Numbered from the stretch's first letter, positions 35,804-45,195 are shown. The stretch is DNA of 64,000 nt from Pseudarthrobacter cellobiosi (GCF_023913755.1 NZ_JAMXBJ010000042.1:62001-126000); one strand, 5' to 3'. Notes: generated by a model not told the origin, from the sequence alone. Translations and numbers: made by a program.

Positions 35804-35849
35804 AGCCCTACACCGTGGATGCCAGCATCAAAACACGAGGATCTGTTTT

Positions 35850-36347
35850 ATGCACCTTGAACAGTTCAACACGGCCGGCCGCCCGGAGGCTGCCGATTTC
35901 CTGCGCCCCTGCCTGGACATCCAACGCTGGATCGACGAACTCGCCGACGCGCGGCCGTATTCCAGCCTCGACGCGCTCCTGGCGGCGGGCCGCAGCGCAG
36001 CCAACCCCTTCACTCCGGCGGAGATCGAAGCGGCCCTCGCCCACCATCCGCGGATCGGCGAGCGGGCGCACGGAGACAGCGCGGAAGCGAAGCTGTCCCA
36101 GTCGGAACAGGCCGGACTGGGCGTGGCCGACGCTGCCGTGGCCGAGGCCCTGGCGGAAGGCAACCGGGCCTACGAGGAGAAGTTCGGGCAGGTGTTCCTG
36201 ATCCGCGCCGCCGGCCGCAGCCGCGAGGAGATCCTGGCCGCCCTCAACACCAGGCTCGCCCACACCCCCGAAGCAGAACAATCAATCATTGGCCAGCAGT
36301 TGCGGGAAATCGCAGTGCTCCGACTCGAAGGACTGATGGGCAGATGA
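35850..36347 (+). CDS. uraD: 2-oxo-4-hydroxy-4-carboxy-5-ureidoimidazoline (OHCU) decarboxylase
   Basis: 165 aa. It converts OHCU, the second intermediate of uric acid oxidation, to S-allantoin. The family core HHPRIGE (catalytic His) with LSQSEQAG (Glu) and a helical fold are visible; the C-terminal REIAVLRLEGLM is typical. GAGGATCTGTTTT precedes the ATG. Its stop overlaps the uraH start by 4 bp (ATGA), so the two consecutive steps are translationally coupled. Urate oxidase itself is not in the window. Confidence 0.92.
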   Translation: MHLEQFNTAGRPEAADFLRPCLDIQRWIDELADARPYSSLDALLAAGRSAANPFTPAEIEAALAHHPRIGERAHGDSAEAKLSQSEQAGLGVADAAVAEALAEGNRAYEEKFGQVFLIRAAGRSREEILAALNTRLAHTPEAEQSIIGQQLREIAVLRLEGLMGR

Positions 36348-36685
36348 GCACCTCCCACGTCACCACCCATGTACTCGATACAGGCTCCGGAAAACCCGCG
36401 GCCGAGGTCCCGGTAACCCTCCACGTGCTCGACGGCGAGCGGTGGGTTCGGATCGCCGGGGGCGCCACCGATGCGGACGGACGCATCAAACAGCTGGGAC
36501 CGGAACGGCTGCCTTCGGGGACCTACCGCCTGGCCTTCGACACGGGCAAATACTTCGCCGCCACCGGCACCGAAACGTTCTTCCCCGAGGTGACCCTCAC
36601 GTTTGGCGTGGTGGAATCGGAGGCCCACTACCACGTGCCGCTCCTGCTGAGCCCGTTCGCCTACTCCACGTACCGGGGCAGCTGA
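36344..36685 (+). CDS. uraH: 5-hydroxyisourate hydrolase (transthyretin-like)
   Basis: 113 aa, the standard length. It hydrolyses 5-hydroxyisourate to OHCU. Diagnostic features: N-terminal HVLDTGSGKPA, central RIKQLGPERLPSGTYRL, and the C-terminal YRGS tetrapeptide (STYRGS-stop) that closes the active site. The start overlaps the uraD stop (ATGA). A hairpin terminator with TTTT follows 38 bp after the stop, so uraD-uraH is a two-gene operon. Confidence 0.95.
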   Translation: MSTSHVTTHVLDTGSGKPAAEVPVTLHVLDGERWVRIAGGATDADGRIKQLGPERLPSGTYRLAFDTGKYFAATGTETFFPEVTLTFGVVESEAHYHVPLLLSPFAYSTYRGS

Positions 36686-36723
36686 GCCCCCCGGCCCCTG
36701 CCGGAAACTGCCATGACAGAAAG

Positions 36724-36750
36724 GGTCCGCGGCGACGCCGCGGGCCTTTT
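36724..36750 (+). terminator. Intrinsic terminator of uraD-uraH
   Basis: GGTCCGCGGCG-A-CGCCGCGGGCC followed by TTTT; one mismatch in the stem. Confidence 0.8.
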
Positions 36751-36873
36751 CGCGCGCCCATTGCCCGGCTCCTCAACGTCTCCACGTCGGCCGCAACCAC
36801 GCCGCCAGCCGGAACGCCGGCAGCGGTCACAATCGGTGATTTGGCCCGGGTGGGCCATAACGGAACAAATTCC

Positions 36874-36902
36874 TTGACAGTGGTACAGGTCACTTCTATT
36901 CT
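36874..36902 (+). promoter_or_regulatory. Promoter of the hydantoin/allantoin catabolic operon
   Basis: TTGACA (36874-36879) and TATTCT (36897-36902) with a 17-bp spacer: a perfect -35 and a 4/6 -10 in an AT-rich dip. The nested palindrome starts 3 bp downstream, at the expected start site. Confidence 0.7.
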
Positions 36903-36905
36903 GAA

Positions 36906-36934
36906 TTTTGGGATCCCAAATTGGGATCCCAAAA
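36906..36934 (+). promoter_or_regulatory. 29-bp nested palindromic operator (GntR candidate)
   Basis: Two copies of TTGGGATCCCAA (36908-36919 and 36921-36932), each palindromic, are arranged so that the whole 29 bp is itself a perfect palindrome about position 36920. It overlaps the transcription start. The FCD-type GntR regulator encoded at 38512 in the same operon is the obvious candidate. Two dimers could bind side by side, centres 13 bp apart. Confidence 0.7.
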
Positions 36935-37079
36935 GATCGCGATCCGGATCCCAGGCCACAGTTCATAGCCCGGCTTCTCCGGATTTAGGCTCCAGGACGC
37001 CCCACCAGCCGGCCTCCTGCCCCGCGAACACCCAGCCTTTCTTCCCGTCTGCAATCTTCCTCTCTGCAAAGGAGAAGTT
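36935..37079 (+). other. Leader of the MFS-GntR-racemase operon
   Basis: 145-bp transcribed leader between the operator and the MFS start. It contains GATCGCGATC (palindrome) and ends in AAAGGAGAAGTT, a strong SD for the GTG at 37080. No leader peptide stands out. Confidence 0.4.
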
Positions 37080-38420
37080 GTGTCTCTTCAAAATACTGAA
37101 ACCGCTGTACCGCTCCCCGACGACAAAACCGGCAAGGGCGGCGTGCAACGTCGCACCAACGTCCGCTGGAAAATGTTCCTGCTCCTGCTGGTCCTCGTCG
37201 CCGTCAACTACATCGACAGGGGCTCCATCTCGGTGGCCCTCCCCATCATCCAGAAGGAATTCAATCTCGCCCCCGAGCTCGTGGGCCTCCTGCTCTCGGC
37301 CTTCTTCTGGACCTACGCGCTCATGCAGATCCCGGTCGGCTGGCTGATCGACAAGTTCGGTCCGCGCAAGGTCATGACGGCTTCCTGCGTGGGCTGGGGT
37401 GCGGCAACCGCCGCATCCGGCCTGGCCGGCGGCTTCCTGAGCATGTTCATCGCCCGGCTCGGCATCGGCGTCACCGAAGCCGGCGTGATGCCGGCCGGCG
37501 GCAAGCTCAACGCCATCTGGATGCACAAGTCGGAACGCGGCCGCGGCGCCACGATCCTGGACGCCGGCGCCCCCCTCGGGGCCGGTCTGGGCGGCATCCT
37601 GATCGCCGGGCTCATCGCGTCAACCGGCAGCTGGCGCACGGCGTTCATCATCGCCGGCGCCGCAACGGTCCTCATGGGTCTGGCCGTCTGGTGGTACGTC
37701 CGGGACAACCCGCGCCAGCACCGCGGCGTCAACGCCGCCGAGGCCGAATACATTGAGGCCTCGCACGCCGCCGAAGATGCCGAAGCCGCGAAGGAAGGCG
37801 CCTCGGGCAAGCGCGCCCTGCTCCCGTACCTGAAGTTCCGTTCCTTCTGGGCCATGTGCTTCGGCTGGCTGGGCTTCAACGGTGTGTTCTACGGCCTGCT
37901 CACCTGGGGCCCGCTCTACCTCGCCCAGGCCAAGGGCTTCGACCTGAAGACCATCGGCTGGTCCACCTTCGTGATCTTCGGAGCCGGCTTCGTCGGTGAA
38001 ATCCTGGGCGGCCACATCGCCGACAAGTGGCGCAACTCCGGCGCCTCGGCCAACTTGGTCATGCGTACCCTGCTGGGCATCTCCAGCATTGTGGTCATCG
38101 GCGGCCTGGTAGGCGTCACCATCGTGGCGGATCCGACGACGGCGGTAGTCCTGCTGTCCGTGGTCATGTTCTTCCTCCGCTGGGTGGGCCTCTTCTGGAG
38201 CATCCCCTCCATCCTGGGCGGCCGGACCAATGCCGGCGTCCTGGGCGGCGCCATGAACTTCAGCGGCAACATCGCGGGCTTCGTCACCCCGATTGTGGTA
38301 GGCCTGATTGTCGGGGCCACGGGCTCCTACACCTGGGCACTGCTGTACTTTGTAGGATCCGCGGTCATCATGGGCGTCTCCGTGCTGACACTGAACTACA
38401 ACAAGCGCCTCCCGGTCTAA
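37080..38420 (+). CDS. MFS transporter (anion:cation symporter type)
   Basis: 446 aa from a GTG at 37080 with AAAGGAG upstream. Twelve membrane helices; LVAVNYIDRGSISVALP and the loop GWLIDKFGPRKVM are the ACS-family signature (hexuronate, phthalate, allantoate-type permeases). First gene of an operon followed by GntR, a racemase-like protein, a cyclic amidohydrolase and an AMDase-like protein. The likely cargo is a ureide, hydantoin or carboxylate processed by those enzymes. Confidence 0.9.
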   Translation: MSLQNTETAVPLPDDKTGKGGVQRRTNVRWKMFLLLLVLVAVNYIDRGSISVALPIIQKEFNLAPELVGLLLSAFFWTYALMQIPVGWLIDKFGPRKVMTASCVGWGAATAASGLAGGFLSMFIARLGIGVTEAGVMPAGGKLNAIWMHKSERGRGATILDAGAPLGAGLGGILIAGLIASTGSWRTAFIIAGAATVLMGLAVWWYVRDNPRQHRGVNAAEAEYIEASHAAEDAEAAKEGASGKRALLPYLKFRSFWAMCFGWLGFNGVFYGLLTWGPLYLAQAKGFDLKTIGWSTFVIFGAGFVGEILGGHIADKWRNSGASANLVMRTLLGISSIVVIGGLVGVTIVADPTTAVVLLSVVMFFLRWVGLFWSIPSILGGRTNAGVLGGAMNFSGNIAGFVTPIVVGLIVGATGSYTWALLYFVGSAVIMGVSVLTLNYNKRLPV

Positions 38421-38511
38421 CTCGCCTGACCGGGCCGGCCCGACGGCCTGTACCGCCGAAAGGTCGGACACCGGCCGGGAACGCCGGGCGCACTGCCTGA
38501 AAGAACCACGA

Positions 38512-39207
38512 ATGGAGCCAGAATTGCTTATCGCAGAAGACACGAACAACACGGACCGCCCCCTCCGGGAGACCGTGCGTGACACGCTCCGTACGAGGAT
38601 TTTCGAAGGCCACTATGCGCCCGGCACCCGGCTGGTGGAGCGGGACCTCGCCGCCGAATTCAACGTCTCGCGCCTTCCCGTCCGCGAGGCCCTCCGGATG
38701 CTCCGCCAGGAAGGCCTGATCCGGGACCGTGCTTCCCGCGGCATGGAGGTCAGCGGACTGAGCGCCAAGGATGTGGAAGACCTCTTTGACGTCCGCCAGT
38801 CCCTTGAGGTCCTCGCCTGCCGGCTGGCCGCGGCCCGCGCCACGGCCCAGGACCTCGAACAACTCCAGGGCCTGCTGGACGAGGCCGACCGCTGCCTCGC
38901 CAAGGGATCCATCCTGGAAGCCCACCGCGCCAACAGCGAATTCCACGACGCCATCACCCGCATCGCCAACAACGACTTTCTCCGCTCAGCGCTGGAACCC
39001 CTTCAGGGCCGCATGCACTGGCTCTTCCGCCACGTCAGCGACCTCCCGGAACTGATCCAGGAACACCGTGACCTGTACGCCGCCATCGCCAGCGGCGACC
39101 CGGAACGCGCCGCCGCCCAATCGGCGTCGCACATCGGCAAGTACCGCGAGCAGTTCCCCGAAGACTCCACCGCCGCCGAGCCCAAGCTGCATCGGAAAAA
39201 ACCATGA
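38512..39207 (+). CDS. GntR/FadR-type regulator (FCD domain), second
   Basis: 231 aa from ATG 38512; a TTG at 38524 preceded by GGAG is an alternative start. Winged helix: LVERDLAAEFNVSRLPVREAL. FCD domain: LFDVRQSLEVLACRLAA, FHDAITRIANND and a C-terminal SHIGKYREQF. It lies inside the operon it probably controls and overlaps the next gene by 4 bp (ATGA). The nested palindrome at 36906 is its best candidate site; the inducer is presumably a pathway intermediate. Confidence 0.9.
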   Translation: MEPELLIAEDTNNTDRPLRETVRDTLRTRIFEGHYAPGTRLVERDLAAEFNVSRLPVREALRMLRQEGLIRDRASRGMEVSGLSAKDVEDLFDVRQSLEVLACRLAAARATAQDLEQLQGLLDEADRCLAKGSILEAHRANSEFHDAITRIANNDFLRSALEPLQGRMHWLFRHVSDLPELIQEHRDLYAAIASGDPERAAAQSASHIGKYREQFPEDSTAAEPKLHRKKP

Positions 39208-40010
39208 AACTCCTGGTCATCAACCCCAACACCAGTGCCGACGTCACGGCGCTGATCGAAGCCGAGGCCGTGCGTTCGGCCGGGCCGGACACCGAGCTGC
39301 TCGTGCGGACTGCCGGGCACGGCGTCGAGTACATCGAAACCCGCTTCGAATCCCTCATCGCCGCCGGCGCCGTCGCCGAAATCATCGCCGAGTATCACGG
39401 CCAGGTGGATGGCGTCGTGGTGGCGGCGTTCGGCGATCCCGGCATGCCGGCCCTCAAGGAACTGGTGGATGTGCCGGTCATCGGCATCACCGAGGCCGCC
39501 CTCTGCGCAGCCGCCCTCCAGGGCCAGCGCTTCTCCATCATCGCCATCTCGGACCGCATCACCGCCTGGTACCGGGACTGCGTGGAGCACTTCGGGCTCG
39601 GCGGCCGCCTGGCCTCGATTCGTTCCATCAACCAGAGCCTCAACTCGATCGGCTCCGTCCAGGCCGACTTCAAGGACACGCTCCTGGCACTCAGCCGGCA
39701 GGCTGTCGCGGAGGACGGGGCCGACGTCGTGATCCTGGCAGGTGCCCCGCTCGCCGGGCTCGCCCGCGAACTTGAGGGACAGATCCCCGTTCCCGTGGTG
39801 GACGGCATCTCCGCCGGCATCCGGATGACCGAAGCCGTGGTTGCCCTGCAGTCCGGCTTCCACCGGCAGGGCGCCTTTGCTCCGCCGCCCGTCAAGCGCC
39901 GCAGCGGACTGTCCGAAAACCTCGACGCCGCCCTATCCGACGCGCAGAACGCCGCCGCCCAGTCGAACGCCGCCGTTATCTCGGCCGCCCGGCCCGCCAC
40001 CCAGAAGTAG
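39204..40010 (+). CDS. Asp/Glu (hydantoin) racemase-family protein lacking both cysteines
   Basis: 268 aa. Family pattern: MKLLVINPNTSADVT, DGVVVAAFGDPGMPAL, VPVIGITEAAL, ADVVILAGAPLAGLA and VPVVDGISAGI. In true racemases of this family each half supplies a catalytic Cys; here the positions read VAAFGDPG and LAGAPLAG, with no Cys at either. So it either has another activity or is non-catalytic. It is coupled by ATGA overlap to the GntR gene and precedes the cyclic amidohydrolase by 10 bp, where a hydantoin or allantoin racemase would be expected. The C-terminal about 45 residues are Ala-rich and probably flexible. Confidence 0.82.
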   Translation: MKLLVINPNTSADVTALIEAEAVRSAGPDTELLVRTAGHGVEYIETRFESLIAAGAVAEIIAEYHGQVDGVVVAAFGDPGMPALKELVDVPVIGITEAALCAAALQGQRFSIIAISDRITAWYRDCVEHFGLGGRLASIRSINQSLNSIGSVQADFKDTLLALSRQAVAEDGADVVILAGAPLAGLARELEGQIPVPVVDGISAGIRMTEAVVALQSGFHRQGAFAPPPVKRRSGLSENLDAALSDAQNAAAQSNAAVISAARPATQK

Positions 40011-40020
40011 GAGGACAACG

Positions 40021-41463
40021 ATGTCCCACACCCCAGATCTCGTCGTCGCCCACGGCACCGTGGTCAACAGCTTTGGCCGCCAACAGGCCCATATTGTGGT
40101 CCGGGACGGCCGCATCGTGCAGCTGCTCGACGCCTCCGAACCCGTGCCCGCAGCAACACGCACCGTGGACGCAAGCGGCCAGCTGGTGATTCCCGGCGGC
40201 GTGGATGGCCACTGCCACGTGGCCCAGGTGACCGGCCGCTTCCGCACCCTGGACGACTACCGCACCACTTCCACGGCAGCGCTGTGGGGCGGCACCACCA
40301 CCATCATCGATTTCGGCATACCGCGCGACGCCCAGGAAACCCCCTTGGACGCCGTCCTGAACAAGAAGCGCCTGGCCGCCGAATCGCGCTGCGACGTGGC
40401 ACTGCACGGCTCCGTGGTCAGCTGGGACGAGACCGTGCCGTGGCAGCTGGAGCAGCTCGCCGCGGAGGGTGTGCGCTCCGTGAAGATGTACACCACCAAC
40501 CGCGGCTCCACCATGGCCGACGGCGACACCATCCTCAAGGTTATGCGCGAAATGGTCCGCCTGGACGGCCTCACATACATTCATGCCGAGCACGACCCCA
40601 TCATTGCCGACTGCACTGAGCAGCACGCCGCGGACGGACGCATCGCCATCGAGCACCTGCACCGGACCCGCCCCGAGCTGGCCGAGGAAATCTCCGTCAA
40701 GGAAACCCTCGCCATGGCCGAATACACCGGGGCGCCGGTCTACTTCGTGCACCAGTCGACTCCCGGAGCCGTGGACCTGGTCTCCGATGCCCGCAGCCGC
40801 GGCCAGGAAGCCTACTCCGAAACATGCCCGCACTACCTGAGCCTGGATGACACCGTCTACAGCAGCACGTTCCCTGAGTGGTACGCCTGCTGCCCGCCCA
40901 TGCGCATCGCCGAAACCGTGGCCGCCCTCAAGGAACGCCTCGCAGCCGGGGCCATCCACACCGTAGCCTCGGACCACTCCTGCTACGACCTCTCGCAGAA
41001 ACGCGAGCGCACGGACGACGTCCGCTTCATGCCGCACGGCCTGCCCGGCGTCGAGACCCGCATGCCGGTGACCTTCACGGCGCTTTCCTCGGCCGGCGGC
41101 TCTGTGGAGGACTTCGTGGAGGTCTTCTCCGCGGGTCCTGCCCGGATCAATGCCCTGCCGCGCAAGGGCGCCATCGTGGAAGGGTTCGACGCCGATCTGA
41201 TCGTCTTCGATCCCGCTACGGAGCGCGTCGTCAACGGCGGTGCACTGCACATGGGCACTGACTTCTCGCCCTTCGAGGGGAAGACCCTGCACGGCTGGCC
41301 GGCCGTCGTCGTCTCCGCCGGACGCGTGGTGGTGGACGACGCCGGGTTCCAGGATCCCGGCCCCGTGGGCCGCTTCGTGGCCCGCAACGGCTTCACCGAA
41401 CACCGCGATGCCCTGTCCCCGCTGACCCCTGCAGCGCCCGCCACCGTCACGATTTCTGCCTAG
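40021..41463 (+). CDS. Dihydropyrimidinase/allantoinase-like cyclic amidohydrolase
   Basis: 480 aa from ATG 40021 with GGAGGACAACG upstream. Metal-dependent amidohydrolase barrel: GVDGHCHVAQ (two His ligands), VRSVKMYTT (the Lys that becomes carboxylated), TYIHAEHD and VHQSTPG (His ligands) and TVASDHSCY (catalytic Asp). It opens a cyclic ureide such as hydantoin, dihydropyrimidine or allantoin. Both AllB and HydA families share these motifs, so the substrate is open. Context with uraD/uraH upstream and racemase-like genes favours allantoin or hydantoin. Confidence 0.88.
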   Translation: MSHTPDLVVAHGTVVNSFGRQQAHIVVRDGRIVQLLDASEPVPAATRTVDASGQLVIPGGVDGHCHVAQVTGRFRTLDDYRTTSTAALWGGTTTIIDFGIPRDAQETPLDAVLNKKRLAAESRCDVALHGSVVSWDETVPWQLEQLAAEGVRSVKMYTTNRGSTMADGDTILKVMREMVRLDGLTYIHAEHDPIIADCTEQHAADGRIAIEHLHRTRPELAEEISVKETLAMAEYTGAPVYFVHQSTPGAVDLVSDARSRGQEAYSETCPHYLSLDDTVYSSTFPEWYACCPPMRIAETVAALKERLAAGAIHTVASDHSCYDLSQKRERTDDVRFMPHGLPGVETRMPVTFTALSSAGGSVEDFVEVFSAGPARINALPRKGAIVEGFDADLIVFDPATERVVNGGALHMGTDFSPFEGKTLHGWPAVVVSAGRVVVDDAGFQDPGPVGRFVARNGFTEHRDALSPLTPAAPATVTISA

Positions 41464-41470
41464 GAGCCCC

Positions 41471-42202
41471 ATGCCTTCCGCCAACCGCCCCATCCGCATC
41501 GGCATGATCGTGCCCTCCTCCAACACGTGCCTGGAGCCGCAGAGCTACCGCATCCTGGGTGACCGCCGCGACGTCACGCTGCACTTCACCCGCATCAATG
41601 TCACCCGCATCGCGCTGGATGATTCCTCGGACAAGCAGTTCGACGCCGCCGGGATGCACGCCGCCGCGGAACTGCTCGCAACGTCGGACGTGGACGTCAT
41701 CGCCTGGAACGGAACCTCCGGATCCTGGCTCGGCGCCGACCATGACCGCCGGCTCGTGCAGGGAATCACGGACGCCACGGGCATCCCGGCCACCACGTCC
41801 ACCCTGGCGTACATGGAGGCGTTCAAGTCCTTCGGCACCGAACGCATCGGGCTGTTCACTCCATACACCGGGGACGTCAACGAGGCCGTGATCGAGTCCT
41901 ACGCGCAGGCTGGCGTCAAGACCATCGACCACCGGCACCTGGACCTGAGCGACAACGAGTCCTTCGCCTCGGTGACCGATGCCGAGATGCTGCCGGGCTC
42001 GCTGGAACTCGCAGCCTCGAATCCGGATGCTCTGATCTACCTGTGCACCAACCTGTACGGTGCCAACATCACGGCCGAAGTGGAGGAGCGAACCGGTGTA
42101 CCGGTCCTGGACTCCGTGGCCGTCACGCTGTGGCATTGCCTCAAGATGGCGGGCGCACCGCTGCTGGACCCGCGCTGGGGCAGGCTCCTTACCTCTTCCT
42201 GA
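41471..42202 (+). CDS. Maleate isomerase/arylmalonate decarboxylase-like protein
   Basis: 243 aa, 7 bp after the amidohydrolase gene. The AMDase/maleate cis-trans isomerase fold is seen in RIGMIVPSSNTCLEP, VIAWNGTSGSWLG and LIYLCTNLYGA. In the first active-site loop the sequence is NGTSGS (Gly, as in arylmalonate decarboxylase) while the second loop keeps a Cys (LCTNL). That single-cysteine layout favours decarboxylase-like or related chemistry over racemisation. Last gene of the operon; a long inverted repeat follows 3 bp after the stop. Confidence 0.82.
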   Translation: MPSANRPIRIGMIVPSSNTCLEPQSYRILGDRRDVTLHFTRINVTRIALDDSSDKQFDAAGMHAAAELLATSDVDVIAWNGTSGSWLGADHDRRLVQGITDATGIPATTSTLAYMEAFKSFGTERIGLFTPYTGDVNEAVIESYAQAGVKTIDHRHLDLSDNESFASVTDAEMLPGSLELAASNPDALIYLCTNLYGANITAEVEERTGVPVLDSVAVTLWHCLKMAGAPLLDPRWGRLLTSS

Positions 42203-42205
42203 AAA

Positions 42206-42272
42206 AGCAACGCGGGGTCAGATACAGCCGATTCTAGGCGTCTTAATGGGCCGTATCTGACCCCGCGTTGCT
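42206..42272. terminator. Perfect 20-bp inverted repeat after the catabolic operon
   Basis: AGCAACGCGGGGTCAGATAC (42206-42225) and its exact complement (42253-42272), loop 27 nt. It begins 3 bp after the AMDase-like stop. The A5 run before it gives a T-run on the minus strand. Terminator likely; the length and perfection also suit a mobile element end. Confidence 0.65.
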
Positions 42273-42355
42273 GGTGGCTCCGTTAGCAGCCAAATGTGAC
42301 CGTCCGCTCGCCTTGACGCGCGGATGGTCGCCTAGATAATCTCGAGATGCAATAA

Positions 42356-42378
42356 AGTTTTCTCACACAATGAAAACT
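42356..42378 (+). promoter_or_regulatory. Operator candidate upstream of aceE
   Basis: AGTTTTC-n9-GAAAACT, perfect 7-bp arms in an AT-rich stretch ending 35 bp before the aceE start codon. It could be the site of a pyruvate dehydrogenase regulator; no such gene is in the window. Confidence 0.45.
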
Positions 42379-42413
42379 TGAGCCAACTATTCAACGATGA
42401 AAAGAGGCTGGAC

Positions 42414-45179
42414 GTGGCTGCAGGAGAAGAGACCTCCCATATCCTCAGCGGGTTGACAAACCAGCTGCCTGATCGTGATCCGGAAGAGACCGCCGAATGG
42501 CTGGAGTCCCTGGATGCCCTGATTCAGGAACAGGGCACCGAGCGTGCCCAATACATCATGCGGAGCCTGCTCCAGCGCGCCGGCGCGCAGAGCGTGGGCG
42601 TGCCGATGGTGACCACCACGGACTACGTGAACACCATCCCGGTGGACCAGGAAACGGCGTTCCCGGGGGACGAAGAGATCGAACAAAAGTACCGGGCGTA
42701 CATGCGCTGGAACGCCGCCATCATGGTCCACCGGGCGCAGCGCGCCGATATTGGCGTAGGCGGGCACATCTCCACCTACGCCGGTGCCGCCACCCTGTAC
42801 GAGGTGGGCTTCAACCACTTCTTCCGCGGCAAGGACCACCCCGGCGGCGGTGACCAGGTCTTCTTCCAGGGCCATGCCTCCCCCGGCATGTACGCCCGCG
42901 CGTTCATGGAAGGCCGGCTCGCCGAGGAGGACCTGGACGGATTCCGGCAGGAAAAGTCCAAGGAAGGCCACGCCCTCTCCTCCTACCCCCACCCGCGCCT
43001 GATGCCGAAGTTCTGGGAGTTCCCCACGGTCTCGATGGGCATCGGTCCGATGAACGCGATCTACCAGGCCCAGTCCAACCGGTACCTGCACAACCGCGGC
43101 CTCAAGGACACCTCGGACCAGCAGGTCTGGGCATTCCTGGGCGACGGCGAAATGGACGAGCCCGAGTCCCGCGGCCTGCTCCAGCTCGCCGCGAACGACA
43201 AGCTCGACAACCTGAACTTCGTCATCAATTGCAATCTCCAGCGCCTGGACGGTCCCGTCCGCGGCAACGGCAAGATCATGCAGGAACTCGAAGCGTTCTT
43301 CCGCGGCGCGGGCTGGAACGTCATCAAGGTCGTCTGGGGCCGGGAGTGGGATGACCTGCTCACCAAGGACGCCGACGGCTCGCTCGTGAAGATCATGAAC
43401 GAGACCCCGGACGGTGACTACCAGACCTACAAGGCAGAGTCCGGCGGGTTCGTCCGCGAGCACTTCTTCGGTAAGACCCCGCAGACCAAGGACATGGTCG
43501 CGGACCTCTCCGATGACGAGATCTGGAACCTCAAGCGCGGCGGCCACGACTACCACAAGGTCTACGCCGCCTATAAGGCTGCCACCGAGTTCAAGGGCAA
43601 GCCCACCGTGATCCTGGCCAAAACGGTCAAGGGCTACGGACTCGGACCCCATTTCGAGGGCCGCAACGCGACCCACCAGATGAAAAAGCTCACCCTCGAT
43701 AACCTGAAGAAGTTCCGCGACCACCTCCGGATCCCCATCACGGACGAACAGCTCGACGCGGACCTCTACCGGCCCCCGTACTACCACCCCGGCATGGACT
43801 CCCCCGAGATCCAGTACCTTATGGAACGCCGCCGCGCCCTGGGCGGTTTCGTCCCCGAACGCCGGCCGGACCACTCGCCGGTGGAGCTGCCGGACGCCAA
43901 GACCTACGAGGTTGCCAAGCGCGGTTCCGGGAAGCAGCAGGCGGCCACCACCATGACCTTCGTGCGCCTGCTCAAGGACCTGCTCAGGGATAAGAAGTTC
44001 GGGCACCGCATTGTCCCCATCGTTCCGGATGAGTCCCGAACCTTCGGCATGGATGCGTTCTTCCCCACGGCCAAGATCTACAACCCGGACGGCCAGGCCT
44101 ATCTCTCCGTGGACCGGGACCTGGTCCTGGCCTACAAGGAATCGGCCCAGGGCCAGCTGATCCACCCCGGCATCAACGAAGCAGGCGCGGTCGCGGCGTT
44201 CACCGCCGCCGGCACCGCCTACACCACCCACGGCGTACCGCTGATCCCGGTCTACGTGTTCTACTCCATGTTCGGCTTCCAGCGCACCGGCGACGCCTTC
44301 TGGGCCGCCGCGGACCAGATGACCCGCGGCTTCATCATCGGCGCCACCGCCGGGCGCACCACCCTGACCGGCGAAGGCCTCCAGCACGCCGACGGCCACT
44401 CCCCGATCCTGGCCTCGACCAACCCGGCCGTCCTCACTTACGACCCCGCGTACGGGTACGAGATGGGCCACATCATCCGGGACGGCATCGAGCGCATGTA
44501 CGGTCCGGCCGCAAGCGGCGAAGGAACCGGACCTGCATCCGATAAAAACCTGATGTACTACATCACGGTGTACAACGAGCCGATCTCCCAGCCGGCCGAA
44601 CCTGAGAACCTCGACGTCAACGGTGTGCTGAAAGGCATCTACCGGGTGTCGGCGTCGGGCATGGAAGGGCCCAAGAGCCAGATCCTGGCCTCTGGCGTCT
44701 CCGTCCCGTGGGCTTTGGATGCCCAGCGGATCCTCGCCGAGGACTGGGGCGTCTCCGCCGACGTCTGGTCCGTCACGTCCTGGAACGAACTGCGCCGCGA
44801 CGGGCTCGCCGCCGAGGAAGAGGCCTTCCTGAACCCGGGCCAGCCCGCCCGCGTACCGTTCGTCACGCAGCAGCTCGCCGATGCGCAGGGGCCCGTGGTT
44901 GCGGTGACCGACTACATGAAGGCCGTCCCGGACCAGATCCGCCAGTTCCTCCCGCACCAGTTCGCCTCGCTCGGAGCAGACGGCTTCGGCTTCTCCGACA
45001 CCCGCGCAGCAGCCCGCCGCTTCTTCAAGAACGACACCCACTCGATTGTGGTGAAGACCCTGCAGCTGCTGGCCTCACGCGGCGAGGTGGACGGCGGCGT
45101 GCCCGCCTACGCGCTGGACCGCTACAAGCTGCTGGACGTCAACGCTGGGACCACCGGCGGCACCGGAGGCGACGCCTGA
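42414..45179 (+). CDS. aceE: Pyruvate dehydrogenase E1 component, homodimeric type
   Basis: 921 aa from a GTG at 42414 ([13 protein letters not shown]) with AAAGAGG upstream; a TTG at 42378 is in frame but lies in the operator. It decarboxylates pyruvate with thiamine diphosphate and passes acetyl to the lipoyl E2. Marks: [19 protein letters not shown], the ThDP motif [10 protein letters not shown]...[12 protein letters not shown] (Mg and diphosphate binding), [14 protein letters not shown] [17 protein letters not shown], and [14 protein letters not shown] in the pyrimidine domain. Length is normal for Gram-positive high-GC AceE. Encoded alone; E2/E3 must be elsewhere. Confidence 0.96.
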   Translation: MAAGEETSHILSGLTNQLPDRDPEETAEWLESLDALIQEQGTERAQYIMRSLLQRAGAQSVGVPMVTTTDYVNTIPVDQETAFPGDEEIEQKYRAYMRWNAAIMVHRAQRADIGVGGHISTYAGAATLYEVGFNHFFRGKDHPGGGDQVFFQGHASPGMYARAFMEGRLAEEDLDGFRQEKSKEGHALSSYPHPRLMPKFWEFPTVSMGIGPMNAIYQAQSNRYLHNRGLKDTSDQQVWAFLGDGEMDEPESRGLLQLAANDKLDNLNFVINCNLQRLDGPVRGNGKIMQELEAFFRGAGWNVIKVVWGREWDDLLTKDADGSLVKIMNETPDGDYQTYKAESGGFVREHFFGKTPQTKDMVADLSDDEIWNLKRGGHDYHKVYAAYKAATEFKGKPTVILAKTVKGYGLGPHFEGRNATHQMKKLTLDNLKKFRDHLRIPITDEQLDADLYRPPYYHPGMDSPEIQYLMERRRALGGFVPERRPDHSPVELPDAKTYEVAKRGSGKQQAATTMTFVRLLKDLLRDKKFGHRIVPIVPDESRTFGMDAFFPTAKIYNPDGQAYLSVDRDLVLAYKESAQGQLIHPGINEAGAVAAFTAAGTAYTTHGVPLIPVYVFYSMFGFQRTGDAFWAAADQMTRGFIIGATAGRTTLTGEGLQHADGHSPILASTNPAVLTYDPAYGYEMGHIIRDGIERMYGPAASGEGTGPASDKNLMYYITVYNEPISQPAEPENLDVNGVLKGIYRVSASGMEGPKSQILASGVSVPWALDAQRILAEDWGVSADVWSVTSWNELRRDGLAAEEEAFLNPGQPARVPFVTQQLADAQGPVVAVTDYMKAVPDQIRQFLPHQFASLGADGFGFSDTRAAARRFFKNDTHSIVVKTLQLLASRGEVDGGVPAYALDRYKLLDVNAGTTGGTGGDA

Positions 45180-45195
45180 CCCGCTCATCCATACA

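Noticed and set aside
39976..41526. 516-codon open frame on the minus strand
   Set aside because: Antisense of the cyclic amidohydrolase gene; composition not protein-like.
42387..45041. 884-codon open frame on the minus strand
   Set aside because: Exact antisense of aceE, with a His/Gly/Val-rich composition produced by high third-position GC; aceE has motifs over its full length.
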